Positions 1 through 5,431 of a DNA stretch of 7,377 nt are shown piece after piece. The DNA comes from Desulfocapsaceae bacterium (lineage in GTDB: Bacteria; Desulfobacterota; Desulfobulbia; Desulfobulbales; Desulfocapsaceae). Below the pieces are notes generated by a model, which worked only from the letters and a program-made list of their open reading frames with translations, was not told the DNA's origin and made no database searches. Location of the stretch: NCBI GenBank assembly GCA_029934775.1, contig JAOZLO010000136.1, positions 1 to 7,377 of the forward strand, written 5' to 3'. The translations under genes and the position numbers were made by a program. Position 1 is the first letter of the stretch, and the number at the start of each line of letters is the position of its first letter.

Positions 1-126
1 ACAGCGAAAAAGAACAGTCGGTGACGCCGTTTATTAAAGTATGCAATTTTCTAACCGGACAATGCTGGGTATAAGTACCTTGTGGAGTATTAGAACATAA
101 CGAAAAATCATGACAGGTAGGAGAGT

Positions 127-156
127 TTGACAGACTCCTGTTCAATCAACTATTAA
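127..156 (+). promoter_or_regulatory. Predicted sigma70-type promoter for the ABC exporter operon
   Basis: TTGACA at 127-132 matches the -35 consensus exactly. It is followed 18 bp later by TATTAA at 151-156, a 4/6 match to the -10 box. Transcription would start near 163, leaving a leader of about 20 nt before the TTG start at 182. A short dyad (AGGAG at 119-123, CTCCT at 135-139) brackets the -35 box and could be an operator, but it is only 5 bp long. This is inferred from motif matches alone. Confidence 0.5.
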
Positions 157-181
157 AAAAAATCCAGACAGGGCAACCACG

Positions 182-2749
182 TTGGCATTAAAAACTCGCC
201 AGAAACAGAGGATCGGGAAAAACAAACCTACCTCCCCTGTTACAGAAAGATCCCTCTTTTTCTGGGCTTTCAGCGGGAACCTCAAACTGCAGCTTATCCT
301 CTTTGCCGTTATTATTTTTATTGTTTTCAGCCGTGTCCTTCCTCTGGAAATGCAGAGGAGGATAGTCAATGATGCCATTGCTCTTCGAAATTTATCCGGC
401 CTGATACTCTATTGTGGAATTTATCTTCTTGCTGTGACAACCACAAGCTTACTCAAGCTGGCGACCAACTATCTCCAGGTACTTATTGGAGAGCGTGCAA
501 TGATGACCATACGAAAAGATCTCTATCATCATATACTCACTATGCCTCTCAGCTTCTTCCGCACCACCCAGCCAGGCATGGTGGTCTCATCGCTCATGAC
601 AGAGTTGAGTGCAGCAGGAACCTTTGCAGGGCAGGCATTTGCTGTTCCCGTGACCAATGTTCTTACGCTCCTCGCTTTTGCAGGTTACCTGTTCTCACTT
701 AATCCAAAGCTCGCCGGGGCCACCCTGCTTATCTACCCCCTGGCCGTTTTTGTTGTCCCGCTTCTACAAAAAAAAGCGAACAGAGAAAATAAAAGAAGAG
801 TGGATCTATCCAGAGAAACCGCAAACCAGATAGCAGAATCAATCTCGGGAATCCATGAAGTACAGGTACATGGCGCCTACCAGCAAGAAAATCGCAAATT
901 TGATACCCTGGTGGAAGAACTGAAAAAAATCCGTATCCGCTGGTCCCTTTTTCGTTTTGGCATAAAAACAACCAATAATTATTTTGTCAGCCTGGGCCCC
1001 TTCATCGTTTTCATTTTTGGCGGATACCTTGTCATGCATGGAGAACTTGAACTTGGTGCCATGGTAGCCTTCCTTTCAGCCCAGGAAAAGCTCTATGACC
1101 CCTGGAAAGAACTGATAGAATTCTATCAAACGTATCAGGATGCCTCAGTCCGATACACCCGTACCATGGACTATTTCAACACACCACCTGAGTTCCCTCT
1201 TGAAATTTCAACTACAGATACAGAAAAATTCAACAACCAAATCGAGGTAACTGACCTTGGTTTTGAAACCTCTGAAGGCCACAGACTTTTAAAGGGGGTA
1301 AGTTTTTCCCTTAAAGCAGGCGAGCATCTGGCAGTAGTCGGATTTTCAGGCAGTGGCAAAAGCACCCTTGTGCAGTGTATCGGTAAGATGTATCAATATA
1401 CAAAAGGGTCCATTACTATTGGTGGTCGGGAGGTATCTTCTCTCAGCAAGGCCGAAATCACCGATAATATCGGTTACATCTCACAGTCTCCATTCATTTT
1501 TACCGGTTCAATCAAGGAAAACCTCCTTTATGCCCTTCAGGCAGCAACCCCCCTGGCAATTACAAGCCAGAACAATGCCATTCTCTGTGAAGACGAAGAC
1601 CCAGATCTTGACAGGATGATTCTGGTTCTCCAGCAGGCAGGTCTCTTTGTCGATGTTATGCGATTTGGCCTGGATAGCTTTATCGATCCTGGTGATCAGA
1701 AGATGATTAAAACAATTATCCGCATACGAAAGATGTTCAGAGACCAATTTGATAAAGATCTATCTGATTATGTCGAATTTTTCGACCAGCACACATACCA
1801 TTTCAATTCAAGTATTGCAGAAAATATCACTTTCGGAACGGCAACAAATAATAATTTTGGTTATCAACTCCTCCCTGGCAATAAAAAATTCAGGAATTTT
1901 CTCCAAAAAGAAGATTTACTTCCGCTGCTTTTAAAACTCGGTGTTGAACTGGCGGAACAGGCTGTGGACATTCTCGGTGGTGTAGAAACTGTTGACATCT
2001 TTTTTGAGAACAGCCCTGTTCCTGCAGACAAACTTGAAGAATGCAGGAATATCCTGAATCACCTCAAAAAAAAGCAACCTTCCTCGCTCCCGGAAAAAGA
2101 ACAGATGTCTCTCCTCGCTCTGGCACTCAACTTCACACCGGCTATCCATACAATGACACCACTACGGAGAAACTTGAAATCAAGGATTCTCTCTGCCAGG
2201 GACAGTTTCCCAGGATGGTGTGAAAAAGTGACCCCTGGACTATTCCAGTTTTACGAAGAAAAAAGGTACATCCATGACCAGTCCATCCTCAATAACATTC
2301 TCTTTGGCAAAACAAAATCTGACCTGGCCCATGCCCAGGAAAAAATAAACCAGGCTGTCATACATATGCTTATCGAGGAGGAGTGCCTGGAGAAGATTGC
2401 CTCAATAGGTATGCATTTTCAAGTCGGCAGCACAGGAGACAGATTATCTGGTGGCCAAAGACAAAAACTGGCCATTGCCAGAGTTCTCATAAAACAACCC
2501 AGCATAATTATCATGGATGAGGCGACTTCAGCTCTTGATAACAAGTCACAAACCAGAATTCAACGACTCATGGAAATGAGATGGAAAAAGAAAAGAACAG
2601 TTATTGCCATTATCCATCGACTGGATACTATTCAAGGTTTTGACAAAATAGCTGTCATGAAGGCTGGAAAACTCGTTGAATGGGGAACTTATCCTCAACT
2701 TATTGACCAGAAAGGAATTCTCTATGAGCTCATTTACGGAAAAAAATGA
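182..2749 (+). CDS. ABC exporter half-transporter (fused permease-ATPase) with a large insertion in the ATPase domain
   Basis: An 855-aa type IV ABC exporter: an N-terminal six-helix permease domain (about 35-330, hydrophobic runs near 36-54, 73-93, 150-195 and 270-300) followed by an ATPase domain. Walker A is GFSGSGKST at 387-395, Q-loop Gln435, signature LSGGQ 755-759, Walker B Asp779 with catalytic Glu780, D-loop SALD 783-786, and H-loop His812, so it should hydrolyse ATP. The Q-loop to signature distance is about 320 residues, against roughly 57 in MsbA; the rest of the domain has normal spacing. The extra segment has no frameshift or stop. The start is TTG at 182: the frame is closed by a stop at 128, no ATG, GTG or other TTG lies between, and AGGG at 170-173 sits 8 nt upstream. 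The next ATG (residue 57) would cut into the first membrane segment. Half-transporters normally homodimerise in the inner membrane. Substrate is unknown. It is first gene of a four-gene unit and overlaps the next by 26 nt. Confidence 0.93.
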   Translation: MALKTRQKQRIGKNKPTSPVTERSLFFWAFSGNLKLQLILFAVIIFIVFSRVLPLEMQRRIVNDAIALRNLSGLILYCGIYLLAVTTTSLLKLATNYLQVLIGERAMMTIRKDLYHHILTMPLSFFRTTQPGMVVSSLMTELSAAGTFAGQAFAVPVTNVLTLLAFAGYLFSLNPKLAGATLLIYPLAVFVVPLLQKKANRENKRRVDLSRETANQIAESISGIHEVQVHGAYQQENRKFDTLVEELKKIRIRWSLFRFGIKTTNNYFVSLGPFIVFIFGGYLVMHGELELGAMVAFLSAQEKLYDPWKELIEFYQTYQDASVRYTRTMDYFNTPPEFPLEISTTDTEKFNNQIEVTDLGFETSEGHRLLKGVSFSLKAGEHLAVVGFSGSGKSTLVQCIGKMYQYTKGSITIGGREVSSLSKAEITDNIGYISQSPFIFTGSIKENLLYALQAATPLAITSQNNAILCEDEDPDLDRMILVLQQAGLFVDVMRFGLDSFIDPGDQKMIKTIIRIRKMFRDQFDKDLSDYVEFFDQHTYHFNSSIAENITFGTATNNNFGYQLLPGNKKFRNFLQKEDLLPLLLKLGVELAEQAVDILGGVETVDIFFENSPVPADKLEECRNILNHLKKKQPSSLPEKEQMSLLALALNFTPAIHTMTPLRRNLKSRILSARDSFPGWCEKVTPGLFQFYEEKRYIHDQSILNNILFGKTKSDLAHAQEKINQAVIHMLIEEECLEKIASIGMHFQVGSTGDRLSGGQRQKLAIARVLIKQPSIIIMDEATSALDNKSQTRIQRLMEMRWKKKRTVIAIIHRLDTIQGFDKIAVMKAGKLVEWGTYPQLIDQKGILYELIYGKK
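1508..2458 (+). other. Threefold repeated segment and insertion inside the ABC ATPase domain
   Basis: Residues 443-759 replace the short Q-loop-to-signature region of a normal exporter. The motif that follows the Q-loop occurs three times: SIKENLLYA at 443-451, SIAENITFGT at 544-553 and SILNNILFGK at 701-710. Each is followed by a predicted helical stretch: 475-504, about 570-600, and 718-752 just before LSGGQ. In ordinary exporters this motif and helices occur once and form the helical subdomain that contacts the permease. The arrangement suggests ancient duplication of that subdomain, with strong divergence of the inner copies. Similarity outside the SI-x-x-N core is weak by eye, so the helical equivalence is an inference. 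Confidence 0.6.
2712..2716 (+). promoter_or_regulatory. Ribosome binding site deciding the start of the cNMP-fold gene
   Basis: AAGGA lies 7 nt upstream of ATG 2724, inside the end of the ABC exporter gene. It favours 2724 over the earlier in-frame ATG at 2676, which would extend the overlap to 74 nt, and over the later ATG at 2754. Confidence 0.6.
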
Positions 2750-3239
2750 CCACATGCCGGAGATGCAGCAAAATATGACGCTGCTGAAAGAAATACCATT
2801 TTTCTCCACTTTCCCAGTTAAAGCATTAAAGCTCATCGCTTTTGTAGCCACCAGAGGAAGTTTTTCACAGGGGGACCTTCTCTACGAAGAGGGTGATGCC
2901 CCAGGCCATGCCTACCTTGTTCTCGATGGTAGCCTGATACTTACCACTCAAGGGAAAATCACGAAAAACACAGTAGTTCAAAGATTTACCGAGGGTGATT
3001 TTCTGGGCTCTCTTTCTCTTTTTTGCTGTATGCCGGCACTCTTTAATTTGGCAGCTGAAACAAAAGCTACTGTTCTGACGCTTGGCCGAACACAATTTTC
3101 AAAAATACTCACCCAGTTTCCAGAAATTCACCCACTCTCTCTTAAAATACTATTCAAAGAAATACACAGGTGGGAAAGAACAAATATTTCAGAAGCAGCT
3201 CCCAGCTGTTCTACAAGAATTGGGATAACAGCCCTGTAA
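2724..3239 (+). CDS. Stand-alone cyclic-nucleotide-binding-fold protein, no DNA-binding domain
   Basis: A 171-aa soluble protein whose residues about 20-135 match the Crp/cNMP-binding beta-roll. It has the opening pattern L-K-E-I-P-F-F (21-27), the 'F-x-x-G-D-L-L-Y-E-E-G' strand pair (47-57), 'AYLVLDGSL' (63-71) and 'FTEGDFLGSL' (88-97). The family's phosphate-binding cassette normally has G-E and an Arg about ten residues on. Here the Glu is replaced by Ser96 and no Arg follows in 'PALFNLAAE' (104-112), so canonical cAMP or cGMP binding is doubtful. No helix-turn-helix follows; the last 35 residues are a short helical tail. It therefore looks like a regulatory or ligand-sensing module, not a transcription factor. 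It overlaps the ABC gene by 26 nt and ends 3 nt before the next gene, implying translational coupling. The fold assignment is firm; the ligand is unknown. Confidence 0.82.
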   Translation: MSSFTEKNDHMPEMQQNMTLLKEIPFFSTFPVKALKLIAFVATRGSFSQGDLLYEEGDAPGHAYLVLDGSLILTTQGKITKNTVVQRFTEGDFLGSLSLFCCMPALFNLAAETKATVLTLGRTQFSKILTQFPEIHPLSLKILFKEIHRWERTNISEAAPSCSTRIGITAL

Positions 3240-3242
3240 AAT

Positions 3243-3662
3243 ATGGAATTTCATTTTCAAATAAGAGCCAGATGCTCAGAGCTCGTAACTCTGCATACCA
3301 CTCTTATGCGCCTTAAGAAGAAGTGGTCTCTCTCCAGCAAGACAACTATGGAGTTAAATCTCATACTGGATGAGCTTATCAGCAATATTGTTGAGCATGG
3401 CGATGTTGAAAAAGATAGTGAAATAGATATAAAACTAACAAAAAAAAAGGCAGTGATTACACTGGTAATAATGGACGACGGTCCACCTTTTGACCCCACC
3501 GTCACCCCAGCGGTTGACATTGCGCTGCCCTTAGAAAAAAGAAAATGCGGCGGACTCGGGATCCACCTTATCCGCAAGTTCAGTGACAAATGTAAATATA
3601 CAAGAGTAGACAACAAAAATATTCTTACCCTGAAAAAAATCTTATATGAGGAGTGCAGGTAG
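3243..3662 (+). CDS. RsbW/SpoIIAB-type serine kinase-like ATPase (anti-sigma factor family)
   Basis: A 139-aa GHKL-fold (HATPase_c_2) protein. The N-box 'LDELISNIVEHG' at 42-53 supplies Glu44 and Asn48, equivalent to the catalytic Glu and Mg-binding Asn of SpoIIAB. The G1 box is 'DDGPPFDP' (78-85) with Asp78 and Gly80, and the G2 glycine box is 'CGGLGIHLIRK' (102-112). Family members bind ATP and phosphorylate a Ser on a partner STAS protein, and many also sequester a sigma factor. All ATP-site residues that can be checked are present, so it is probably active as a kinase. ATG 3243 follows the preceding stop by 3 nt and has no clear Shine-Dalgarno, consistent with translational coupling. The adjacent STAS gene is its obvious partner. 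No sigma factor gene is in view, so the sequestered target, if any, may be another protein. Confidence 0.88.
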   Translation: MEFHFQIRARCSELVTLHTTLMRLKKKWSLSSKTTMELNLILDELISNIVEHGDVEKDSEIDIKLTKKKAVITLVIMDDGPPFDPTVTPAVDIALPLEKRKCGGLGIHLIRKFSDKCKYTRVDNKNILTLKKILYEECR

Positions 3663-3688
3663 ACAGCAGTTTCCTGCAACAGGATTAT

Positions 3689-4027
3689 ATGGAAGCAGAA
3701 ATAAATCAAGAAAACGATACAACCATCTTCACGCTGGATGGCCGGCTTGACTCTCATTCAGCACCTTTATTTGAACAACAGGTAAATGATTATCTCATTT
3801 CTCCTTCAAACCACCTGGTATTCAACTTCAATAACCTGGACTATATTTCAAGTGCCGGACTCCGAATTATTCTGAATACGGCCAAAGCGTACAAACCTAC
3901 ACCATATCAGTTTATCACCTGCAGCATGCAGGACCACGTACAGGAAGTTTTTGAGATTTCCGGATTTGATTCCTTTATCACCATCTGCAGAACACTTGAT
4001 GAATCCCTGATAACCCTGCGGGAATAG
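3689..4027 (+). CDS. STAS-domain anti-anti-sigma-type protein (RsbV/SpoIIAA-like)
   Basis: A 112-aa single STAS domain: the first strands 'TTIFTLDGRLD' (11-21), 'LVFNFNNLDYISSAGLRIIL' (43-62) and a C-terminal 'VFEISGFDSFITI' (87-99) follow the RsbV/SpoIIAA pattern. Ser55 in 'ISSAGLR' aligns with SpoIIAA Ser58, the residue phosphorylated by the cognate kinase; the preceding Asp of the usual D-S-S-G motif is Ser54 here and the following Ser is Ala56. When unphosphorylated such proteins bind the RsbW-type kinase and release its other partner. ATG 3689 is preferred, with AGGA at 3681-3684, although the 4-nt spacing is short. A GTG at 3653, overlapping the kinase gene by 10 nt, is the alternative and adds 12 residues; its GAGGA abuts the codon with no spacer. 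It is the last gene of the operon, ending 2 nt from the opposing gene's stop. Confidence 0.88.
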   Translation: MEAEINQENDTTIFTLDGRLDSHSAPLFEQQVNDYLISPSNHLVFNFNNLDYISSAGLRIILNTAKAYKPTPYQFITCSMQDHVQEVFEISGFDSFITICRTLDESLITLRE

Positions 4028-4046
4028 TATTATGGATGCAATACTA
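4025..4046. repeat. Inverted repeat spanning two convergent stop codons
   Basis: TAGTATT (4025-4031) and AATACTA (4040-4046) are perfect complements around an 8-nt loop. They cover the STAS stop (tag) and the phosphoesterase stop (taa on the minus strand). One mismatch further out, two more pairs form (4022-4023 with 4048-4049). There is no T-run on either strand, so it is not a classical intrinsic terminator, though it is the only structure at the junction. Confidence 0.35.
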
Positions 4047-4953
4047 ATCGAGGATCAGAACCATCCCAGATAAATGGTCTGTCAAGTTTGAGAGGAATAT
4101 CAAGATGGGGATCAAAACGCTTTTCGGTATGGTTTCTCGATCGTATCCAGACGATATCCGAACCTTCCTCGAAAATAAAAAACCTCGACTGACTATCCAT
4201 GAAGTAGTCTTCCCGAATAGCACTGACGTTGACAAAAAAAGTGCCACCCAGATCAGGATTGATACTGACTGTCCCTGCCATTCCCTGGGGGAGATGGGAG
4301 TGCCCGGAAGCCCAGATAGCCACCTTCGATTCTTTTAGAACAGTGTCAAACCGCTCTGAGTTGTCAATTCTTCTGCTCTTAAAACCGGAGGAGAAAAGTC
4401 CGCTGCTCGCCAGCGGTGCGTGGGTCACGGTGAGAATCAACTTCTCCTGATTGCGAATCACAGCATCTCGCCACCAGTTGAAAACCGCATCGGAAATATC
4501 CGTTTTAGAATCAGTTGACTCATCAGAAATCAAAAGCAGCAGAACATTACCAACCATCACCCCGTAGTGGGGTGGTTTTTTAATATATTGCCGGAATATA
4601 TCTCCACTTCGAACATCATGGTTACCGGCAATCTCAAACCAGTTGCTGATTAAAGATCTGTTTCTGGTGGAAACAAACCACTCAAACGATTCACGCTGAC
4701 TGCGTGATTTGAGTAAATCTCCGGCAACGACAGCAAAATTGACACCCGGAAGGCTGGTATTAACATCTTCGATCGCCTTCTCAAAAATGGTCCTCCCCTG
4801 CTTGTCTTCAGGCTGAATATCAGAAAGCATCCATATTACAAGTTCCCTGTGAGTATTGAAATCCAACAACCGTTCATCATAGATTTCTCTGGGAACTATA
4901 GAACAACTCGAAAGAAAAAGTAGAAAAAATACTGTCTTCCCGACTGGTGTCAT
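4030..4953 (-). CDS. Predicted lipoprotein calcineurin-like metallophosphoesterase
   Basis: A 307-aa protein with an N-terminal lipoprotein signal: a hydrophobic run at 8-15, lipobox LSSC with Cys17, then Ser18, which would favour outer-membrane sorting under the E. coli '+2' rule. The mature part has the metallophosphoesterase metal-site motifs in order: 'LSDIQ' (Asp45), 'AGDLL' (Asp79), 'GNHD' (110-113), 'THAP' (His178) and 'GHSH' (217-220). The first motif of the family is usually D-x-H; here the His is Gln47, so one metal site may be altered. The enzyme should hydrolyse a phosphomono- or diester at the periplasmic face, but the substrate cannot be told from sequence. ATG at 4953 has a partial AGAG 5 nt upstream. 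The gene follows the small lipoprotein gene after 56 nt and is probably cotranscribed with it. It converges with the STAS gene with 2 nt between stops. Confidence 0.85.
   Translation of the reverse strand: MTPVGKTVFFLLFLSSCSIVPREIYDERLLDFNTHRELVIWMLSDIQPEDKQGRTIFEKAIEDVNTSLPGVNFAVVAGDLLKSRSQRESFEWFVSTRNRSLISNWFEIAGNHDVRSGDIFRQYIKKPPHYGVMVGNVLLLLISDESTDSKTDISDAVFNWWRDAVIRNQEKLILTVTHAPLASSGLFSSGFKSRRIDNSERFDTVLKESKVAIWASGHSHLPQGMAGTVSINPDLGGTFFVNVSAIREDYFMDSQSRFFIFEEGSDIVWIRSRNHTEKRFDPHLDIPLKLDRPFIWDGSDPRLVLHP
4556..4581 (+). terminator. Terminator-shaped hairpin on the + strand, inside the phosphoesterase gene
   Basis: CACCCC (4558-4563) pairs with GGGGTG (4569-4574) around the loop GTAGT, extended by a T-G and an A-T pair, and is followed by six T (4576-4581). 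This is the shape of a Rho-independent terminator for transcripts coming from the ABC operon. It lies about 530 nt past the STAS stop and antisense to the phosphoesterase codons for residues near 124-133. It could be coincidental, since the bases also encode protein on the other strand. Confidence 0.4.
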
Positions 4954-5009
4954 ATTTTCTCTTTACCAGGCTCCTTCAAAAAACATCTTCATATTCAATT
5001 TACAGCATA

Positions 5010-5240
5010 TTATTGCTGATCAATTGTCTCCTGAATTGCACGATTATGGCTTTCTTGCAACTCTTTTGCCAACTTTGCCTGCTCGATCGGAGTTTTTATT
5101 GAAGAGATTGCCTCCTGGGCAATTTTATCAGTAGTTTCCTCAATGATACCCTTTTTGTCAGGTTCTTCAGAATTTGAACATGATGAAAACATAAGAATAA
5201 CAAGTGGTAATAAAAGTATCAGACGCAGTGTAGACAGCAT
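5010..5240 (-). CDS. Small predicted lipoprotein of unknown function
   Basis: A 76-aa protein beginning with a basic residue (Arg6), a hydrophobic stretch (7-18) and a lipobox-like FSSC ending at Cys21. After processing it leaves about 56 residues, charged and Glu/Lys/Gln-rich, predicted helical from about 33 to 76 ('TTDKIAQEAIS', 'AKLAKELQESHNRAIQE'), without any cysteine or catalytic motif. I do not recognise a family. The start is well supported: GAAGAGGA at 5248-5255 (minus strand) sits 7 nt before ATG 5240. Part of that ribosome binding site is the left target-site repeat of the neighbouring mobile element. It is followed by the metallophosphoesterase lipoprotein, so both may act together in the envelope. 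The -3 lipobox residue (Phe) is less usual than Leu. Confidence 0.75.
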   Translation of the reverse strand: MLSTLRLILLLPLVILMFSSCSNSEEPDKKGIIEETTDKIAQEAISSIKTPIEQAKLAKELQESHNRAIQETIDQQ

Positions 5241-5247
5241 AGCAGAA

Positions 5248-5255
5248 TCCTCTTC
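5248..5255 (-). promoter_or_regulatory. Ribosome binding site of the small lipoprotein gene
   Basis: On the minus strand this reads GAAGAGGA, 7 nt from the ATG at 5240. Its first four bases belong to the 8-bp direct repeat at 5252-5259, so the mobile element inserted immediately upstream without destroying the site. Confidence 0.65.
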
Positions 5256-5259
5256 AACA
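5252..5259. repeat. Left target-site duplication of the small mobile element
   Basis: CTTCAACA, identical to 5418-5425. The bases outside and inside each copy differ (5251 T against 5417 C; 5260 G against 5426 A), so the repeat is exactly 8 bp and abuts the element ends. Confidence 0.7.
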
Positions 5260-5417
5260 GTAACTACTCATGGGGTAAGCATCTGAACTTTGCTAACCTC
5301 CGTACTTGTAACTGTTTACAGGGTGCCGTAGATTTTTGCAGGCAGACCTGTGCTGCGTATAAGTCATACGTAAGCAGGCGTGACCGCGGAAAAATGCGGT
5401 GCCCTGTGAGCAGTTAC
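5260..5417. mobile_element. 158-bp non-autonomous element (MITE-like), possibly derived from an IS66-family end
   Basis: The element begins GTAACTACTCATGGGG (5260-5275). Its other end, read inward on the opposite strand from 5417, begins GTAACTGCTCACAGGG, giving 13 of 16 matching bases as terminal inverted repeats. It is bounded by a perfect 8-bp direct repeat. GTAA ends and 8-bp duplications are the described hallmarks of the IS66 family, hence the suggested origin. There is no room for a transposase, so it would depend on one in trans. A further copy of the end sequence lies inside at 5308-5328. It sits between two minus-strand genes whose spacing would be 25 nt without it. The boundaries are seen directly; family assignment is inference. 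Confidence 0.68.
5308..5417. repeat. Internal copy of the element end forming a long hairpin with the right end
   Basis: Positions 5308-5328 and 5397-5417 are 21-base arms. Seventeen pairs are Watson-Crick and the four exceptions (5315/5410, 5317/5408, 5324/5401, 5325/5400) are all G-T, so an RNA copy of the + strand would pair along the whole arm. In a minus-strand RNA the same four would be A-C mismatches. Further in, ATTTTT 5332-5337 pairs with AAAAAT 5390-5395, and CGTAT 5356-5360 pairs with ATACG 5366-5370 around the loop AAGTC. Confidence 0.65.
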
Positions 5418-5425
5418 CTTCAACA
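5418..5425. repeat. Right target-site duplication of the small mobile element
   Basis: CTTCAACA, the partner of 5252-5259, directly after the terminal GTTAC and 6 nt before the end of the TauE/SafE-family gene. Confidence 0.7.
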
Positions 5426-5431
5426 AAAAGT

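Noticed and set aside
1..74. Open frame entering from the left edge and ending with taa at 72-74 (23 residues), a possible tail of an upstream gene
   Set aside because: Too short and without any recognisable motif; it could be chance. The stretch 1-126 otherwise shows nothing I can name.
1535..2281. The long insert in the ABC ATPase domain as a frameshift, inteven or intervening element such as an intein or intron
   Set aside because: The frame stays open, the flanking ATPase motifs are intact, and there are no intein splice motifs (no Cys/Ser start with His-Asn end) or intron structure; the repeats point to internal duplication.
3440..3464. Minus-strand terminator-like hairpin (CAGTG/CACTG followed by nine T on that strand) inside the RsbW-like gene
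   Set aside because: Only a 5-bp stem two bases from the T-run, and the A-run on the + strand is explained by lysine codons. It could mirror the terminator inside the phosphoesterase gene, but support is weak.
3257..3757. 166-aa open frame on the minus strand opposite the RsbW-like and STAS genes
   Set aside because: Shadow of two well-supported coding genes on the + strand; its sequence has no domain pattern and a low-complexity Ser/Phe-rich composition.
5308..5417. Integron attC site
   Set aside because: Long imperfect inverted repeat of about the right size, but the ends do not fit the RYYYAAC/GTTRRRY core pattern, and the 8-bp flanking duplication fits a transposed element better.
5305..5420. 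CTT on both sides of the inner 110-bp inverted repeat as a 3-bp target duplication
   Set aside because: Three bases match easily by chance, and the 8-bp repeat outside the larger 158-bp unit is a much stronger boundary.
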